DNA of 64,000 nt from Sanguinoderma infundibulare (GCA_032821775.1 JAVLRN010000001.1:1-64000), one strand, 5' to 3'; positions 32,286-44,430 are shown, counted from the first letter of the stretch. Notes: generated by a model from the sequence alone, not told the origin. Translations and numbers: made by a program.

Positions 32286-34173
32286 CTATTCCCAATAGTC
32301 GTGCTGCGCTCGTCCGACAGAATCCTTCCATACGCCCCATCGCAGCTTGTCGTCATCGTCGTCGTCGCTGTCCCAGTCATCCCTTCCGAGGACCAGCCCG
32401 CTATCAATGTGGTCGTAGATACCTGTCTCCTGGAACTTGGGATCCTCCTTCTCCATCCACGGCGGCCGCCGGCCACAGCGTCTGTGCTCCGCATAGATCC
32501 GCAACTTGCGCAAACGTCGGCCATCCTCAGCGCGCTGCTTCAGCGCCGGCACGAGCTCCTCGCAGAACTCCTCCAGGACGTCGTCGACAGCGATATCGAG
32601 ACGGACGAGGTTCGGGAAGAGCACGGGGTTATCGGTCATCAGGAGGCCGGAAATCGTCGCCGCAAGGTCCATCAGGCTATCCGGGATGCGGCGATCCGCG
32701 CGATTCACCACGTGTCTGACGAAGAGCGTCGAGACCATAGGCATGCAGACCGCGAGGTGCGGAAGGATGTACTCCGTAGTGTTCTTACTTTTACTTTGAA
32801 AGTGGAACTCCTCGATGCTGGACAGTGCGAGCATCGCCGGGAACTCCGTGAACGCCCACATTGACCGGTCGGAGAGCGGGGTGTCGTGTGCGCTGAGGGA
32901 CAGGAATAGTGTGGCGTCGTATCCATGAAACGATGTGTCGAAGTATGTGAAACCGTCATGTAAATCGAACGCGAGGCGATTCATCGTGCGCGCAGTGAGG
33001 GAGGCAGGAAGCAGCGGGGTGGACAACAGCGTGCTGGCGGATGAATGGATCGATTCAAGGTCGAGGTAGGTAAGGCCGGGAACCTCCAATGAAGACATAA
33101 GCTGATGTACTGCAGCCGTGCTCGAGGGCCAGATGCGCACGCTTTGTAGATGAGGAAGAGTCACGGCGGTGACCGGGTTGCGGGAGGCGATGATGTCGTA
33201 ACACCGGGAGATTTCCAACACCTCGACAGCGAGGGCGCTTTTCAAGAGGTCAAGGATACTAGACACAGCGATGTTGGACTGAAGTTCGCTGAGGAGGATG
33301 TGGGTGAGATGAGGCAGGGGCATCGTGGGGATCCATAGGAACCTCTCCAATAGCAGCGCTCTGAGAGTGGGAAAGCATCCGTGCGCACCGGAGAACAACG
33401 AAGAAGGCCGAAAAACGAAATGGCCTGGCCACTCGCAGGCAAACGAGAGTTGGCGGAGCAAAGGCATGTCGACGGCAAGCAGGGACTGCATCACAGACAC
33501 AGGGTAGGGCTCCGGGGACGCCCAGAGATCCAAGCATCGGAGGCGCTTCGCGTGACTCTCGACGACATGATGGAGGGTGTCTTCCTTGTCCGCAACTTTT
33601 GCGCGAAAATGAATGGGGGCGTTTGAAGATCGGTTTAGAAGAACAGGTGCGAGACCGCCTTGAGATGCGAAGTCGATATCTGTCCAAAGGGAAGCAGTCC
33701 CAGAGGCGGTCTGGTGCCACTTGTGGCAGACTAGCATCGCGGTGATGAGAGGCTTGTAGTCGTCGAACCTCGAGGCTTCAAGAAACCTGGAATATGATGG
33801 AGAATGTGGAGCCCTCAGATGACTGAATACCATTGAAAGGAGCTCTGGAGGGAGTCGATTGATGGGAAGGAATGGTGAGTCGTTGCGAAATTTCCTGAGT
33901 TGCGCAACAGCAAGTCGGGTTTTACGTTCTAGCTCGTCGAGCTGTAAAGATGGATATATCAGTGTCCAATACGATGTATATTTTAGTTAGACGAACGCAC
34001 GAGCTCATCCCTGAAGGACATCAGCACTAAATAAACACAGTGAAAAAACAAGAGAAGGGGTGAGCTCACTGTAGAACAACAGTGCTACGTTGTTGCAGCA
34101 AAGTTGTAGTTTGGTCTACGAATTGTTGCACGGTCGCGGCGATGAGGCCCGGGTATGGATTGGGCATGTTCAT
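32286..34173 (-). CDS. F-box/leucine-rich protein E
   Basis: Three exons: 34173-34070, micro-exon 34010-34001 (GGATGAGCTC), and 33941-32286, giving 589 residues. The N-terminus is MNMPNPYPGLIAATVQQFV, then VVLQ-DEL across the micro-exon, then LDELERKTRLAVAQLRK. The F-box is INRLPPELLSMVFSHLRAP. Leucine-rich pieces include LRALLLERFLWIP, LTHILLSELQ and LTYLDLESI. It ends WGVWKDSVGRAQHDYWE. It is the closest intact relative of pseudogene C. Probable Skp1-binding adaptor; substrate unknown. Confidence 0.86.
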
Positions 34174-34735
34174 ACAGGGCGGAAGAGGTGGCAAAAGCGA
34201 AGTGTTCACTGCCAGCACTTCATCGATTTTGCGGAGGCGCTTATATTATCGAGATAACGAATCTACACACCGCTGGCAGGCTGCTGTTTGAAGTGGCATG
34301 TCAGCGTTTCAGGGCTCATAACTTTCGCTCCAAAGGTGTTGGAATTTGAGGATAAACCACTAATCCAGCACTGGAGGAGTGGAAAAATCCAACAAACTGA
34401 GAGCGCGAGATTGCCACAGGTGCATGCTAAACCGTTACAAAGGTGATGTTCAACTCTTTACGCGCGAGTTGTACAGGGTTAATGGGGTGGTGGTAACCCG
34501 GGTCGTTGCAATTAATCCGCTGATTCCCATGTATACGCTTTGCAAGGTCGAAAGGCTACATAAATTTTAGTTTTGCCCAAGCCTCATCACATTCCAGTGA
34601 CACACTGGCACGGTTTTGTGGCCAAACCCGGACCAGTGCAACCGCTTCACTAAAAATTGATAAAACACAGGATGGAATCGATTAACAATAATTCCAATAT
34701 GTTCTACATAATAGCGCATTCCACATGCAACACTC
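34174..34735. other. Spacer between F-box array and GH31 gene
   Basis: About 560 bp, AT-richer than the genes. It holds the promoter of F-box gene E and the 3' flank of the GH31 gene. No other feature is seen. Confidence 0.45.
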
Positions 34736-37700
34736 TCACTTCCAGGAAATGGTAATTGGCCCGTTCAAATCCATGCCTAGTCCTGTCAAGACCAATCTCT
34801 CGACGCCGCCATCGAACCGCCATGCGCTCGCCGCAGATTTCAGCCCGTTGATCGTGACCTCCGTCGGTGTCGTCTGGGCCGCCCCCAAGACGGTGACCGT
34901 GTTGAGCCGTTGAGCAATGTTGAAGTCTCCACTCGACTCGACCGTCACGAACCCCTTGCCCGACCGGATCGTCAGCGTCGTGTTCGGCGTGGGAGGGACC
35001 GTCTCCCCGTCGTCGATGTAAGCAGTCCCGAACGCGTACCCGTCCGCGGTCTGTGCGACGAGAAGCGAGTACGGGCCTTGACGCGTCTCCGCAATCGTGT
35101 ACGCCGGCCGCTCGTGGAGGAAGATGGCAGCCCCGTCGCGGACGTGGACGTTGATGTGCCCGAGCGGCGCCGTGAGCGTGGTGTTCGCCGAGATCGAAGC
35201 GTTGACGGCCTCGTGCGTGTACCAATCGCGCCAGGTCACGCGGCCTCGTCCGGGGAAAATGCCTGCGGTACAGTCAGAAACCCACTCGTCCGCGGCTTAC
35301 GAGGATCTCGGAGACGGCGAAAACTCACCGTCGACAGCGGAGACGTTTGGAGTAAGAACGGGCGTGACGAGCAGGTCTCTGCCGATGAGGTATTGGCGAT
35401 CAACTGCAAAGAGCTCCGGCTCATCGGGGAAGTCGAAGAACAGTGCGCGGACGGGCGGAGTCCCGTACAGCGACGCATTCGCGAATAGCGTGTACTGAAC
35501 AGGACCGGAGCCCAGATTAGATCACGAAGTGCGCCAGTGCGACGGAGAGCAGAAACGTACCCAGTATGGGAGCAAGCTGTATCGGGCGCTGATGGCAGTC
35601 CGGGAAGCATTCGCGACGCTGTCCCACCGGTACGGCTCCTGCGAGAGCGCACTCCGCACGTTGTGGTTCCGGTAGAACGGCAAGAACGCCGAAAGCTGCA
35701 TCCACCGGTTGCACAGCTCCTCGTCCGTATTGCCCTGGAACCCGCATGTATCTGCGCCGACGAACGGGATCTGGTACAGCTGGAACTGGAGGACGCCCTG
35801 GATGCTGAGGTACATGTACTGCCACTTGCTGATGTTGTCGCCCAGCCAGTGGCCCGTCCATTTGCCCGAACTCGGGAACGTCGACCGGCTGATCATGAAC
35901 GGCCGCTTCCCGGGGTGGATGTCGAGCAGTGCGAGGTGCGTCGCCTTCTCTTCCATCAGTCCCCACATGTTGTGGACGTCCAGCTCCACCAGGCCGTTCG
36001 CATGGGTGGCGTTGGTGGAGACCGTATGCGTGGACAGGAACCCATCCGCTGCACCCGGAAAGATGTTAGCTGTCGCCGCAAGCTGTCAAGGCTAGCGCAC
36101 TGACCGTTGTGGATGGCGTACGGGGGACTGTTAAGATTGACACCGGGCTCGGCCCCGGCCCCGAGGCCTCGCTTCGCGTGCGCATTACCAGCGCTGTCGT
36201 TTCCAAACGTCAACGTACCGTTGATCGTAATGTTCCCGCTCGGACCCCAGATCGTCGAGTTGTACCTGAAATTTGGCGAGATCAGTTTCAGCAAGCGAGC
36301 CCAGGAACATCAGGGAAACTACACCCACCCCTCAGGATAGTCCGTGACCAGATTTCCCGGCGTTCCAGGGAAGAACTGTGTCGGAATGGTCGCCGCGGTC
36401 AAATTGGCACCGGTACCGCTGCCGGCGTGCCACTTAAATGTCAATAAAGATTCGGAAGTCGCGGACATAACGTTAACTCACCAAGAGCCGATACAAAACG
36501 ACGAGGCCTCATTCATATCCAGCCATATGCCCGAGTAGTTGACACCCGACTGGGACCAGTTGCGCAGGGCCTCCGTCCAGAAAGACTGGGTGTTGTTGGC
36601 GAACCAGTCCGGGAAGACCTACGCCGAGCACGTTACATGCGCTGACCCAGTATCTCACGAGAGAGAGTACGTACAGTGTATCCCGGCCACACCTGGCCGA
36701 GGTACTGCGAACCATCCGGATTCTTGAGGAAAACGTCACTGATCAACACCGCAAGCGAAATGAACGACAGAGCGATTGCAAATTTGACCGAAGGCTCACG
36801 CACAGTTCGCTTCCCCTCGTGTAGGGATCGTACTGCGTGTGCACATTGGCACGTCAATCGCCGTGACAGAAGCCAGCACCAAGCTTCGTTTACGTACCAC
36901 GTCGGAGTCATTCACCAAGATCGCGATGGCCGCGTCGACAATAGGAATGTAGTGCTGCTGATTGGCCGTCTATAACAGGTTTAGCGCGACGGCCCTCTGG
37001 GGTGTGCCCCAGCGTGAGGGAGCGAGCTCTCACCAGGTCCTCGATGAACGCCCGCACCTCGTCTGCAGGGTAGCTGACAGGGTCCGTCGTGAAATCCCGG
37101 ATCGCGTGGTACACGTCGATGTCGTTCCACATCACCTCCAGCGGGATGTCCGCCTCGCGCATCTTCACCACTTGCTCTCGCGTCTCGTTGACGTCCTGGT
37201 ATCCCCACCGCGACAGCTGGAACCCAAAGCCCCATGCTGGCTGCCACGTAGGGTGTCCAATGAGGTCGCCGTACTGCTCGATCACCTTCTGTGGGCTTGG
37301 CCCTGAAAAGAAGTACATGTCGAGCGTGCCACCGAGCAAGCGGTATTCGATAAGCGATACCGGCGAGGAAGGAGGTGTCAGAAGGAGGATATCAGATCCC
37401 GCCGCACTGCGGAAGAAGGCATCGTATGTCAGATGTGTCAACCCAAAGTCCAACGTGCATTCCAGGACAAAGCCGCACCCGAAGTGAAACACGCCGTGAG
37501 ACTGCGCGCGCCTCGTCGTCTCGTTGTAACGGTGCTCCAGGTAGATGCGATGCGAACCATATCTAAGAGAGAGCGCACGTGAGCTCGAAGTTCTTTCCGT
37601 CCCCTGGAACACATACATGTTCTGATCTATAGGGTCCGGGCTGTCTCGTGCCCACAGTGTTTGCACGGTTCCAACCCCGCCGTTCGTGCCTATGTCGCGT

Positions 37701-39615
37701 CGGAAGCCGCTGCTCGCAAGTACTTCACCGAGTCCGTAGATGTTCGCTCCGAGAGGGAGGGCGGACGTGAGCTGCAAGTATTGGTCCTCGAACACGAGCG
37801 GGAAGCCGTCCAGGGCAGTACTATTATCGCCCGAGATGACTGGAGGGATGGGAGTTGGAGGCAGGGAGCTTGGACGTGTGTCGAACAGCGGCTGGGCGTC
37901 CGGCTCTGACCGACGAGTGATCCAGAACGAGAACGGGGCAGGCTCGTAGTGAAACTCGAGGTCGGAGGTCGTTTTCAGCGACGGGTCGTTTTCCGCAGCA
38001 GGAAGCGAAATCACGTCGGGTAGAATGGTAAATTGGGCGTTTGCGGTGTCAAAGATGTTGACGTGAAGCCTGACCGGACGCTACTCAGTTAGTCAAGCGT
38101 TTTGGAATTTGACAGATGACAGTACCGGGTCTTTGTCTCGTAAGTGACCTCCAAAGTCAGATTCCCGATATCGCTACCGAACGCGTTGCAAGCGACACCC
38201 GCGAGAGACAAGTGAGCTGTCAGGCCATTCTCGGTCTCGGACAAGGAGGACACCGTGTACCCTGTAAAGAATGAGTCAGTAATTTGTCGCATATGGTTTT
38301 ACGAATCAAGGCTTCGATGTAAATATTTTAACTTTTAATACTCCGAAATCTCAAGGTTGTCTCATGAGACTGTACGTTTATATGGTGGGCCTATCGACAA
38401 CGTGTTGACGTCGATCTACCGCGAACGACGCCGGGTGAGACCGCTCGGCGGCCGTACTGCCATTCTTGTTCCCTTACCCAGTTCCGAATATGGGTATACG
38501 GGAGACCAAATGTTCATAGTAGGTGTACGTCTGTCCGTAGAGCTCGACTCCGCAAAGAGAGTGGCAGGTGCGGGCTTCTCTCTACGTAACGCACATTATG
38601 GATGGACATGGGTAGACCCATGGCTATTTCGGCCATACCCATACCCGTATCTGTGAAGATCAGGTACGAATTTGGCACGGATACACGTGGGGGCAGCCCG
38701 TGTGGGAAGGACTGGGCTGTGGCCCTACTACAAATGAAAGAATGGCATGGAATCCATTCTATAGCAAAGGAATTAACTCGGGGAGGTTCGAAAGGCGTTA
38801 GCGCAGGCTAGGTCTACACGACAGGAGCGGAGGCTCACTTTGCGCCCGCATCTGGGACAGAAGCGACGTAGCAGAGGCTTCGTATGTCTTCAGCAGATAC
38901 AAAACGGAAGCATTGGGGGCACCCTGTGAACTGCGTTGTGCGTGCTCGGTACCCCATCGATGAACGAGAACGTGGTCGATGAGAACTGCGACACAGTATC
39001 CCGAACAACACTACTATCCTCGAAAACGGCCAATCGCTAACAGAACACCCATCGCCCCCGCACGCCTACTCATATGGGTACGTACCCGCGACCCGTGCTG
39101 CCCTAGCGCGGATGTGACGTGGCGACAAGCCTGCTGGCAGATGTGATGGGACATAGCGACGCAGGAATGGCACTAGTGCTTTGACGTCTGGAGTCCATGA
39201 TACCTCACCTCGACTCAGAAATGGACTAGGGTACATAAGCTGCAAATAAAGTCCATTCTTCCACCGGCAAGGCCGAGATGCAGAATTGCGAACGACGCTA
39301 ACCGCATGGGATGAGAAATAATACCATGCGAATAGCATCACTTTATGAGGTCGAGGATACAGACCGCATACTTCGGTACATCGATGAGTGGAGCTGCTGT
39401 GCCCCAAGACCAAGACAGACAGTGCGGCAGACAGAAAGATGGATAGCCAATCGGAAAAATGACGTGGAGGACGCACCTGGACATGAAGACACATTCTGGG
39501 AAGGAGTCGTATCATCCGTGCTTCTCTGCAGTAATCGCCGTCCGAGGCTCGAGGGTTCCCGAGCCAGAACGCTCTGTTGCAAGAGCAGGCCGACGATGAG
39601 CGAGATTGCCAGCAT
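34736..39615 (-). CDS. Secreted GH31 alpha-glucosidase
   Basis: Thirteen exons (39615-39477, 38261-38126, 38069-37479, 37406-37034, 36969-36898, 36832-36804, 36738-36675, 36618-36482, 36418-36329, 36265-36105, 36048-35561, 35494-35329, 35262-34736) sum to 2973 nt, giving 990 residues, the size of fungal extracellular alpha-glucosidases. It starts with a signal peptide (MLAISLIVGLLLQQSVLA). Key motifs are MWNDIDVYHAIRDFTTDP, the nucleophile region GIWLDMNEASSFC (Asp502) and the acid/base region GHWLGDN (Asp668). The enzyme releases glucose from the non-reducing ends of maltose, oligosaccharides or starch outside the cell; some relatives transglycosylate. Exon 6 is only 29 nt. Intron 1 is 1.2 kb, unusually long here. 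A relic of a second GH31 gene lies at 63.5 kb. Confidence 0.95.
38486..39093. repeat. GGGTA/TACCC palindromic motifs in GH31 intron 1
   Basis: Inside the 1.2-kb intron there are clustered GGGTA/TACCC motifs: ATGGGTATACGGG near 38488, the palindrome CATGGGTAGACCCATG at 38607-38622 with ATACCCATACCCG close by, and ATGGGTACGTACCC near 39075. Such motifs can mark the ends of non-autonomous DNA transposons, but I found no convincing terminal repeats or target-site duplication. Confidence 0.35.
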
Positions 39616-39686
39616 CCTGGCCGCAGCCCGATGAACGCAAGATGTGCGGAAGAGCGAAGCGTCGCCGAAGAAGTGCCGGGCGTGAC

Positions 39687-39693
39687 TTTATAG
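39687..39693 (-). promoter_or_regulatory. TATA box of the GH31 gene
   Basis: TATAAAG on the minus strand, about 72 bp upstream of the ATG at 39615. The position is typical of a TATA box with a short leader. Confidence 0.6.
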
Positions 39694-42653
39694 TGGTGGG
39701 AGACGCAAATTTCCTCTTGCTGGTACCTGATGACGGAAAACGAGGTTGAGAAGAGGAAGAGACGCCATAATGCCAAAAGATGAACGTAAAAGTCCTGCTA
39801 GAGAAGACGCAGTCTCAATGACGTTGGTCCCATGACCATCAATTGTCGTAAGCGACCCGAGAGAGCGCTTCGGCTGGCCGCTTCGTAGCCCGTCCTTCTA
39901 TCGCCCCTCCAGGTCATCAATGTACAGGCCGTCTGCCACCCGAAAACATACAGAAAACACGAAAAACACAGCGTGTGCATACCTCTATACTCTGTGCGTT
40001 TGAAAGGGCTCCAAGCCGTGGATGTTGGCGATCCAGGAGCTGCGAACTTGCACAGATCCTTGAAGCACGTTAGGCTCTCGTCACTTTTTGATCGATAGCA
40101 GTTGACCGTGAAAGCAAAACGGGGGGATTGGCATTTTGTTGAACATGGAGAAGACGTTCGTCACCAGCCGCCTGCAGCCGCCTTCCGAATCCGCTGGGTG
40201 GCGATGCCCTTGGCGCGCGTCCTCGGGGATTGCCGCCAGAGTTGAAAGTTGAACACAAGCTGAACACGGCCCTTCCGCTGCACACGACACATCCCTCATG
40301 ACCGTACTACCGACTCCAATGCAAGCGGGCTAGTAGGCAGCTCTCTACGAATCTTCCTGTTTCTACGACAACGCTCCACTCTTCTATGCAAGTCGCCCTT
40401 CGCCATTGGTTTATCGTGAAGATTCAGGAGAGCTCGGCTTTTCCTCGGTGAGGATCTTAACTCGTTCCATGTTTCCCTCATCCTCCTAATAGTCTCCTTA
40501 CCATCCAGGCATGGCCTTCCACATCATGCATGCTACCGTCCAGATAAGGCATTTTCGGCTTGTGATGTGCGTTTTTCTGGTTCTTTACACTCCGCAAGTT
40601 GTGCTCCATTCCCCCGAATTTCCTCCTCTCTGGCCGCCGCAGCGAACATCTGGCTTACTTCGTCTGTTGGACGTGCTCTGCACCTCGGGATTAGGTCTTT
40701 ATTCGTCTCTTGAGGGTCCTTCTGCGTGTTCTAGTACCTGCTTTGCAGGTTCTACTGGATGATAGCCGATACTTCACCGGCATTCTCTGCGAAATGTCGC
40801 ATCTATCCGGGGTTTAAAACGCCTCGTGCTGCCCTCCGCTACACCCGGTCCAGCCAACATTTAACATAGTGCCTTCAACAGGAGTTTCTGCACTATATCA
40901 TGCTCGGAATTATCGCCGTAAAACCGGTACCTTATCGAAGGCCGCAAGCCCAGACCATTATTTCCGTCACCTGCAGGTGTTCTTTCTTGACTTACGTCTT
41001 TACCTCCGCCCCGGCGCGGCGCCGTTGCAACCTTGTTTACCCGTTATGCACGTTATGTCTCCGTGAGCTTGGCGCGTCTTTTTATTCCTAACATGCACTC
41101 AAATTTGGGCATTCTCAGGTCCAAAATCCGTCCAAAGTGGACAGCGTGGCCGTCGAACCGTTGACCATACCTGCCCTCTACTGACCCACGTCCACATGCA
41201 CGTCCTCCGACCATCGCACGAAGTTCAGCCAACCTTCACCGGCTCTGCGGCTCTGGCACCTACAATCTACCGAGGACTGATAACCTCTTCTCGGCCCGCT
41301 GACTTCCCCGAGCTCACCATGACACGAAGACATCCAGAAGTTCTGATGGCGCAAAGGCAATCCTTCCGTGAGGTCTACTTCTTCCGCGCGAAGCCTTTGC
41401 CTTCCACAGGCCCGCCTCTCGATCATGCGGGGTAGTCCGAGACAGGCGCGATCTCTCCAACACGCCCTTTATCGGACCCATCTGTCCACGGACCCTCGAA
41501 AATGTCGACTCTCCCGTTCTTCTCTCGGCCGGTCGCGCTCCAAACACCTGCTCGCCGCCTTGCGCGTCCCACGTTGGCCAGTCAGATGATGGGCGCTGCT
41601 CTTCCCTCTCTGGCATCACTTCCTACGTTCAGGGTTCGTGTGCGCGTCGTGCCCACCCTCCTCGCCCCCAAACCGCATGCGCGTGCGGGGTTCGCGCGGG
41701 GACGATCCGAGCCATTGTCCGTCTCCTGACTCGGCCCACACGCCCTTGGACCACCTTCTCGTCTTCTCGTGGTTCGGCGGAAATGTTGCTCGGAGTCAAA
41801 TGGAACCTTGCGCTCACTATCAGCACACACCAAGGTATTGAATGGATGCGGGGTGCTTCTGGCGGCCGTCGTTCTCGACCCTGCGCTCGCAGATATGCCT
41901 CTTGGTGTTCGGTCACTCGGTACGCGTTCGGGCCGTCCCTCAAGACCTATTGGAGCCACATGTTGGTCAGTGCGTTCGTCGGTGTGGCCCTGCGGTTCCT
42001 AATTCGAGGGTACCGGTGCCGTCGTCTACAGTTCTTCTGTTAAAAGACCTTTTCCCAGCGTGGATGCAATGGAATTTAGATGTTGTCGATTTTGACCAAG
42101 TCGTCCGAACCCGTAGGCACGAAGGCCTGACCAATGTTGCGAAACTCTAACCTATGGATCATCTTCTGACGCTCTGGGACTATAAAACAACCTATCGACG
42201 TCTTATGGCGTCATCAACAAGTCTCGCCGGTCCCTCTGGCATTGTGTAGAAATGAACCACCTTCGCGCTCACAATCGTCGACATCCTCGCCGGCAGTGTC
42301 TACATAAGCGCCCGATGATCGTACTTGGTCACTTGTTTGGCCATCGAGAACATACAAAGACCGATACCGCCATTTGTCACACACCGGCCGTGTAATCGAT
42401 TGCCTAGCACGTCCAGCGCACATCACGGCACAAGATCCACGTAGATGCCCTCGATTGCCACATATGCTATCGTACATCCATATCGGTCCACATTCCGTGG
42501 CGAAGCCGGGGACGGCGGTGCGAACACGACACGCTTCCCCAAAGAAGCGTCCCGAGCCGCCGAGCGGGATAACCTCGTATCCATCCAGGGCCCCCCGCGC
42601 GCCGCCTGCACGGGTTCTACGGTGACTCACGAAGTGCGGCCGCCCCAGGAGGC
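39694..42653. other. Gene-poor stretch
   Basis: About 3 kb with no recognisable family. A minus-strand frame 39776-39066 overlaps GH31 exon 1 in another frame and is a shadow. From 40.5 to 42.0 kb the plus strand is pyrimidine-rich with many short frames, none extendable. A TATA-like CTATAAAAC lies near 42180 without a gene behind it. Confidence 0.45.
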
Positions 42654-44034
42654 TCAGAGCCGGGCCTTGATCAGGTGGGCGACCGCGTCCGGATCGAGCA
42701 CCGATTGCGGGTACGGCAGCTGGGACGTCCGGACGTGCTCCCACCCGCCGTCGATGGGGATGGCCTGGCCGGTGATGTAGCGCGCGGCGGGGCTGAAGAG
42801 GAACACGGCGACGTTGGCGACGTCCTGCTTGCTGCCGTACCGTCCGAGGGGGTTGTCCATCGCGCTGAGCTGGGCCCCCTCCGAGCCACTGGGAGTCAGC
42901 CGGTCCATGCCCTCCGTGTCCGTGATGGCCCCAGGCGCGATGACATTGGAACGCACGCCCTGCGGAGAGACAGGAACGGGCCGGGGTCAGTCGAGCGAGA
43001 TGGAGCCGAGGGGAGGACGAAAGGGCGAATATGTGGGTTGGGAAACGCAAATCGTTTGCACTCACATTGGGGCCTTCCTCGACGGCAAGGACCGCAGACG
43101 CTGGAAAAGATGCGTGCGTTCAGAAGCGAGTCGTCAGTACCCGGGGCTTGCTCGTTTCCCACTCACTTGCGTCGACGGCGGCTTTAGCTGCGGAGACGTG
43201 GACCTGATAGGGCGTGGCTGAAGAACACGGACGAAAGGGAGGATGTCAGGACGGGAGAGGTCGGACGTCGGTAGCTTGCGGTGTTATTGTACGTACCGCG
43301 GTAGTGCAAAGTCGCACTGACGTGAAGGTACGAGCCCTTCGAGGCACGGAGGTGAGGAAGGGTCGCCTTGATGGTGTTGTATGTGCCGATCTGTTCTCAC
43401 AGACATGGTCAGGACGGTCGTTCTGTGCGCAGAGCACCCGCAGGGCCAGGCCGCACCGTGTCAATCTCGATGACTGTCTTGAACCCGTTCTCGGACAATT
43501 TGGAGATCGGCGCGAGGAAGTTCCCAGCGGCACCTGCAGGGTGGGGCACGCGCGATCAGCTCGGGTGGTTTTGCTGAGAAGGAAGTGCAGAGTTATACAG
43601 ACCGCAGATGACGAAGTCGATTCTGCCGTACTTCTCGATGGTTTGCCCCACGGCATCCTGGAGCTGCTTCGTGTTTCTCACGTCGGCCTGGACTGCGAGG
43701 CAGTGGCTTCCGGTGGCAGCAGAAAGTTCCTTTGCGCTGGCTTGAAGGCGATCGAGTCTTGTGAAGTCAGACGTCAACAACAAGTCCGAGCCGGCGTCAC
43801 CGGGCAACTCACTTTCTTCCGACAATGGTAGCACTGGCACCATGCTTCATCTATTCGAGTTCTCAGTGAAATAACGAGTACGCCTTCGAACAGTAGACTT
43901 ACCACGGCCTGTGTCATGGTCTTACAGATTCCGGAGCCACCACCGGTACAGAAGAGCACCTTGCCCTTGAAGATGTCATCCTTGAAGACGGCAGTCGAAT
44001 CGACCGCTGCAGGTTCGATATAGGGCTTGGGCAT
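42654..44034 (-). CDS. Peroxisomal 2,4-dienoyl-CoA reductase (SDR family, SPS19/DECR2-like)
   Basis: Eight exons (44034-43903, 43850-43813, 43757-43603, 43533-43457, 43390-43297, 43217-43167, 43100-43066, 42959-42654) give 295 residues in frame. The cofactor loop is TGGGSGI at residues 30-36, followed by ATIVGRKLDRL for NADPH. The core reads [30 protein letters not shown] and [14 protein letters not shown], then [16 protein letters not shown]. By comparison with DECR2-type enzymes the catalytic pair would be Asp133 (in IDT) and Lys177 (in SAAK). The last three residues, ARL, form a peroxisomal targeting signal 1. The enzyme reduces 2,4-dienoyl-CoA so that polyunsaturated fatty acids can go through beta-oxidation. 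No truncation is seen. Confidence 0.94.
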
Positions 44035-44183
44035 TGCTGGCAGTCAGTGGTGGTAGTCTGCAAAGGCAGTATCGTTGCCTCGTCGCCTTCACGGCATGAT
44101 CGAGGCATCAAATAGCCGTAAGAGACGGAACACCGGCCAATACTGCATCCGAAGCCGGAAGTACTCAACCCTAACCTTAGACA

Positions 44184-44430
44184 CTACACCGCAGCCACTT
44201 TCCGCGGGCGCTTGTTTTGCATCTTTGCCCTGAACTCGACCAGATCATCGTCCAGCGACCGCCGGAACCCCGTGTACGCTAAGTCTGTGATGCTGGCGAG
44301 TCAATCTCCACCCTAAGTGCTATTATAATTAGTCAGTCTACTAACCCATGACCCGTGACATTTTTGGGCGCGGTGGCGAACTCGAACTTATCGCGCTCAT
44401 CTCCTTGGCTTGCATATGGAAGGCCCCGTG
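44184..44430 (-). CDS. Possible C-terminal exons of an unidentified protein
   Basis: A reading EFATAPKNVTGHG ends at a GTTAGT donor (44346). A 53-nt intron with a good CCAG acceptor leads in frame to ITDLAYTGFRRSLDDDLVEF...KMQNKRPRKVAAV and a stop at 44184. The ending looks like genuine protein. Upstream on the same strand, 44640-44500 reads VGLIIDGRLRGAPLSGKVIR then FGQAFCLEVVTTGR, which may belong to the same gene, but I could not join the parts. The family is not recognised. Confidence 0.3.

Noticed and set aside
39066..39776. 236-residue minus-strand frame across GH31 exon 1 and intron 1
   Set aside because: It reads exon 1 of GH31 in a different frame; no family resemblance.
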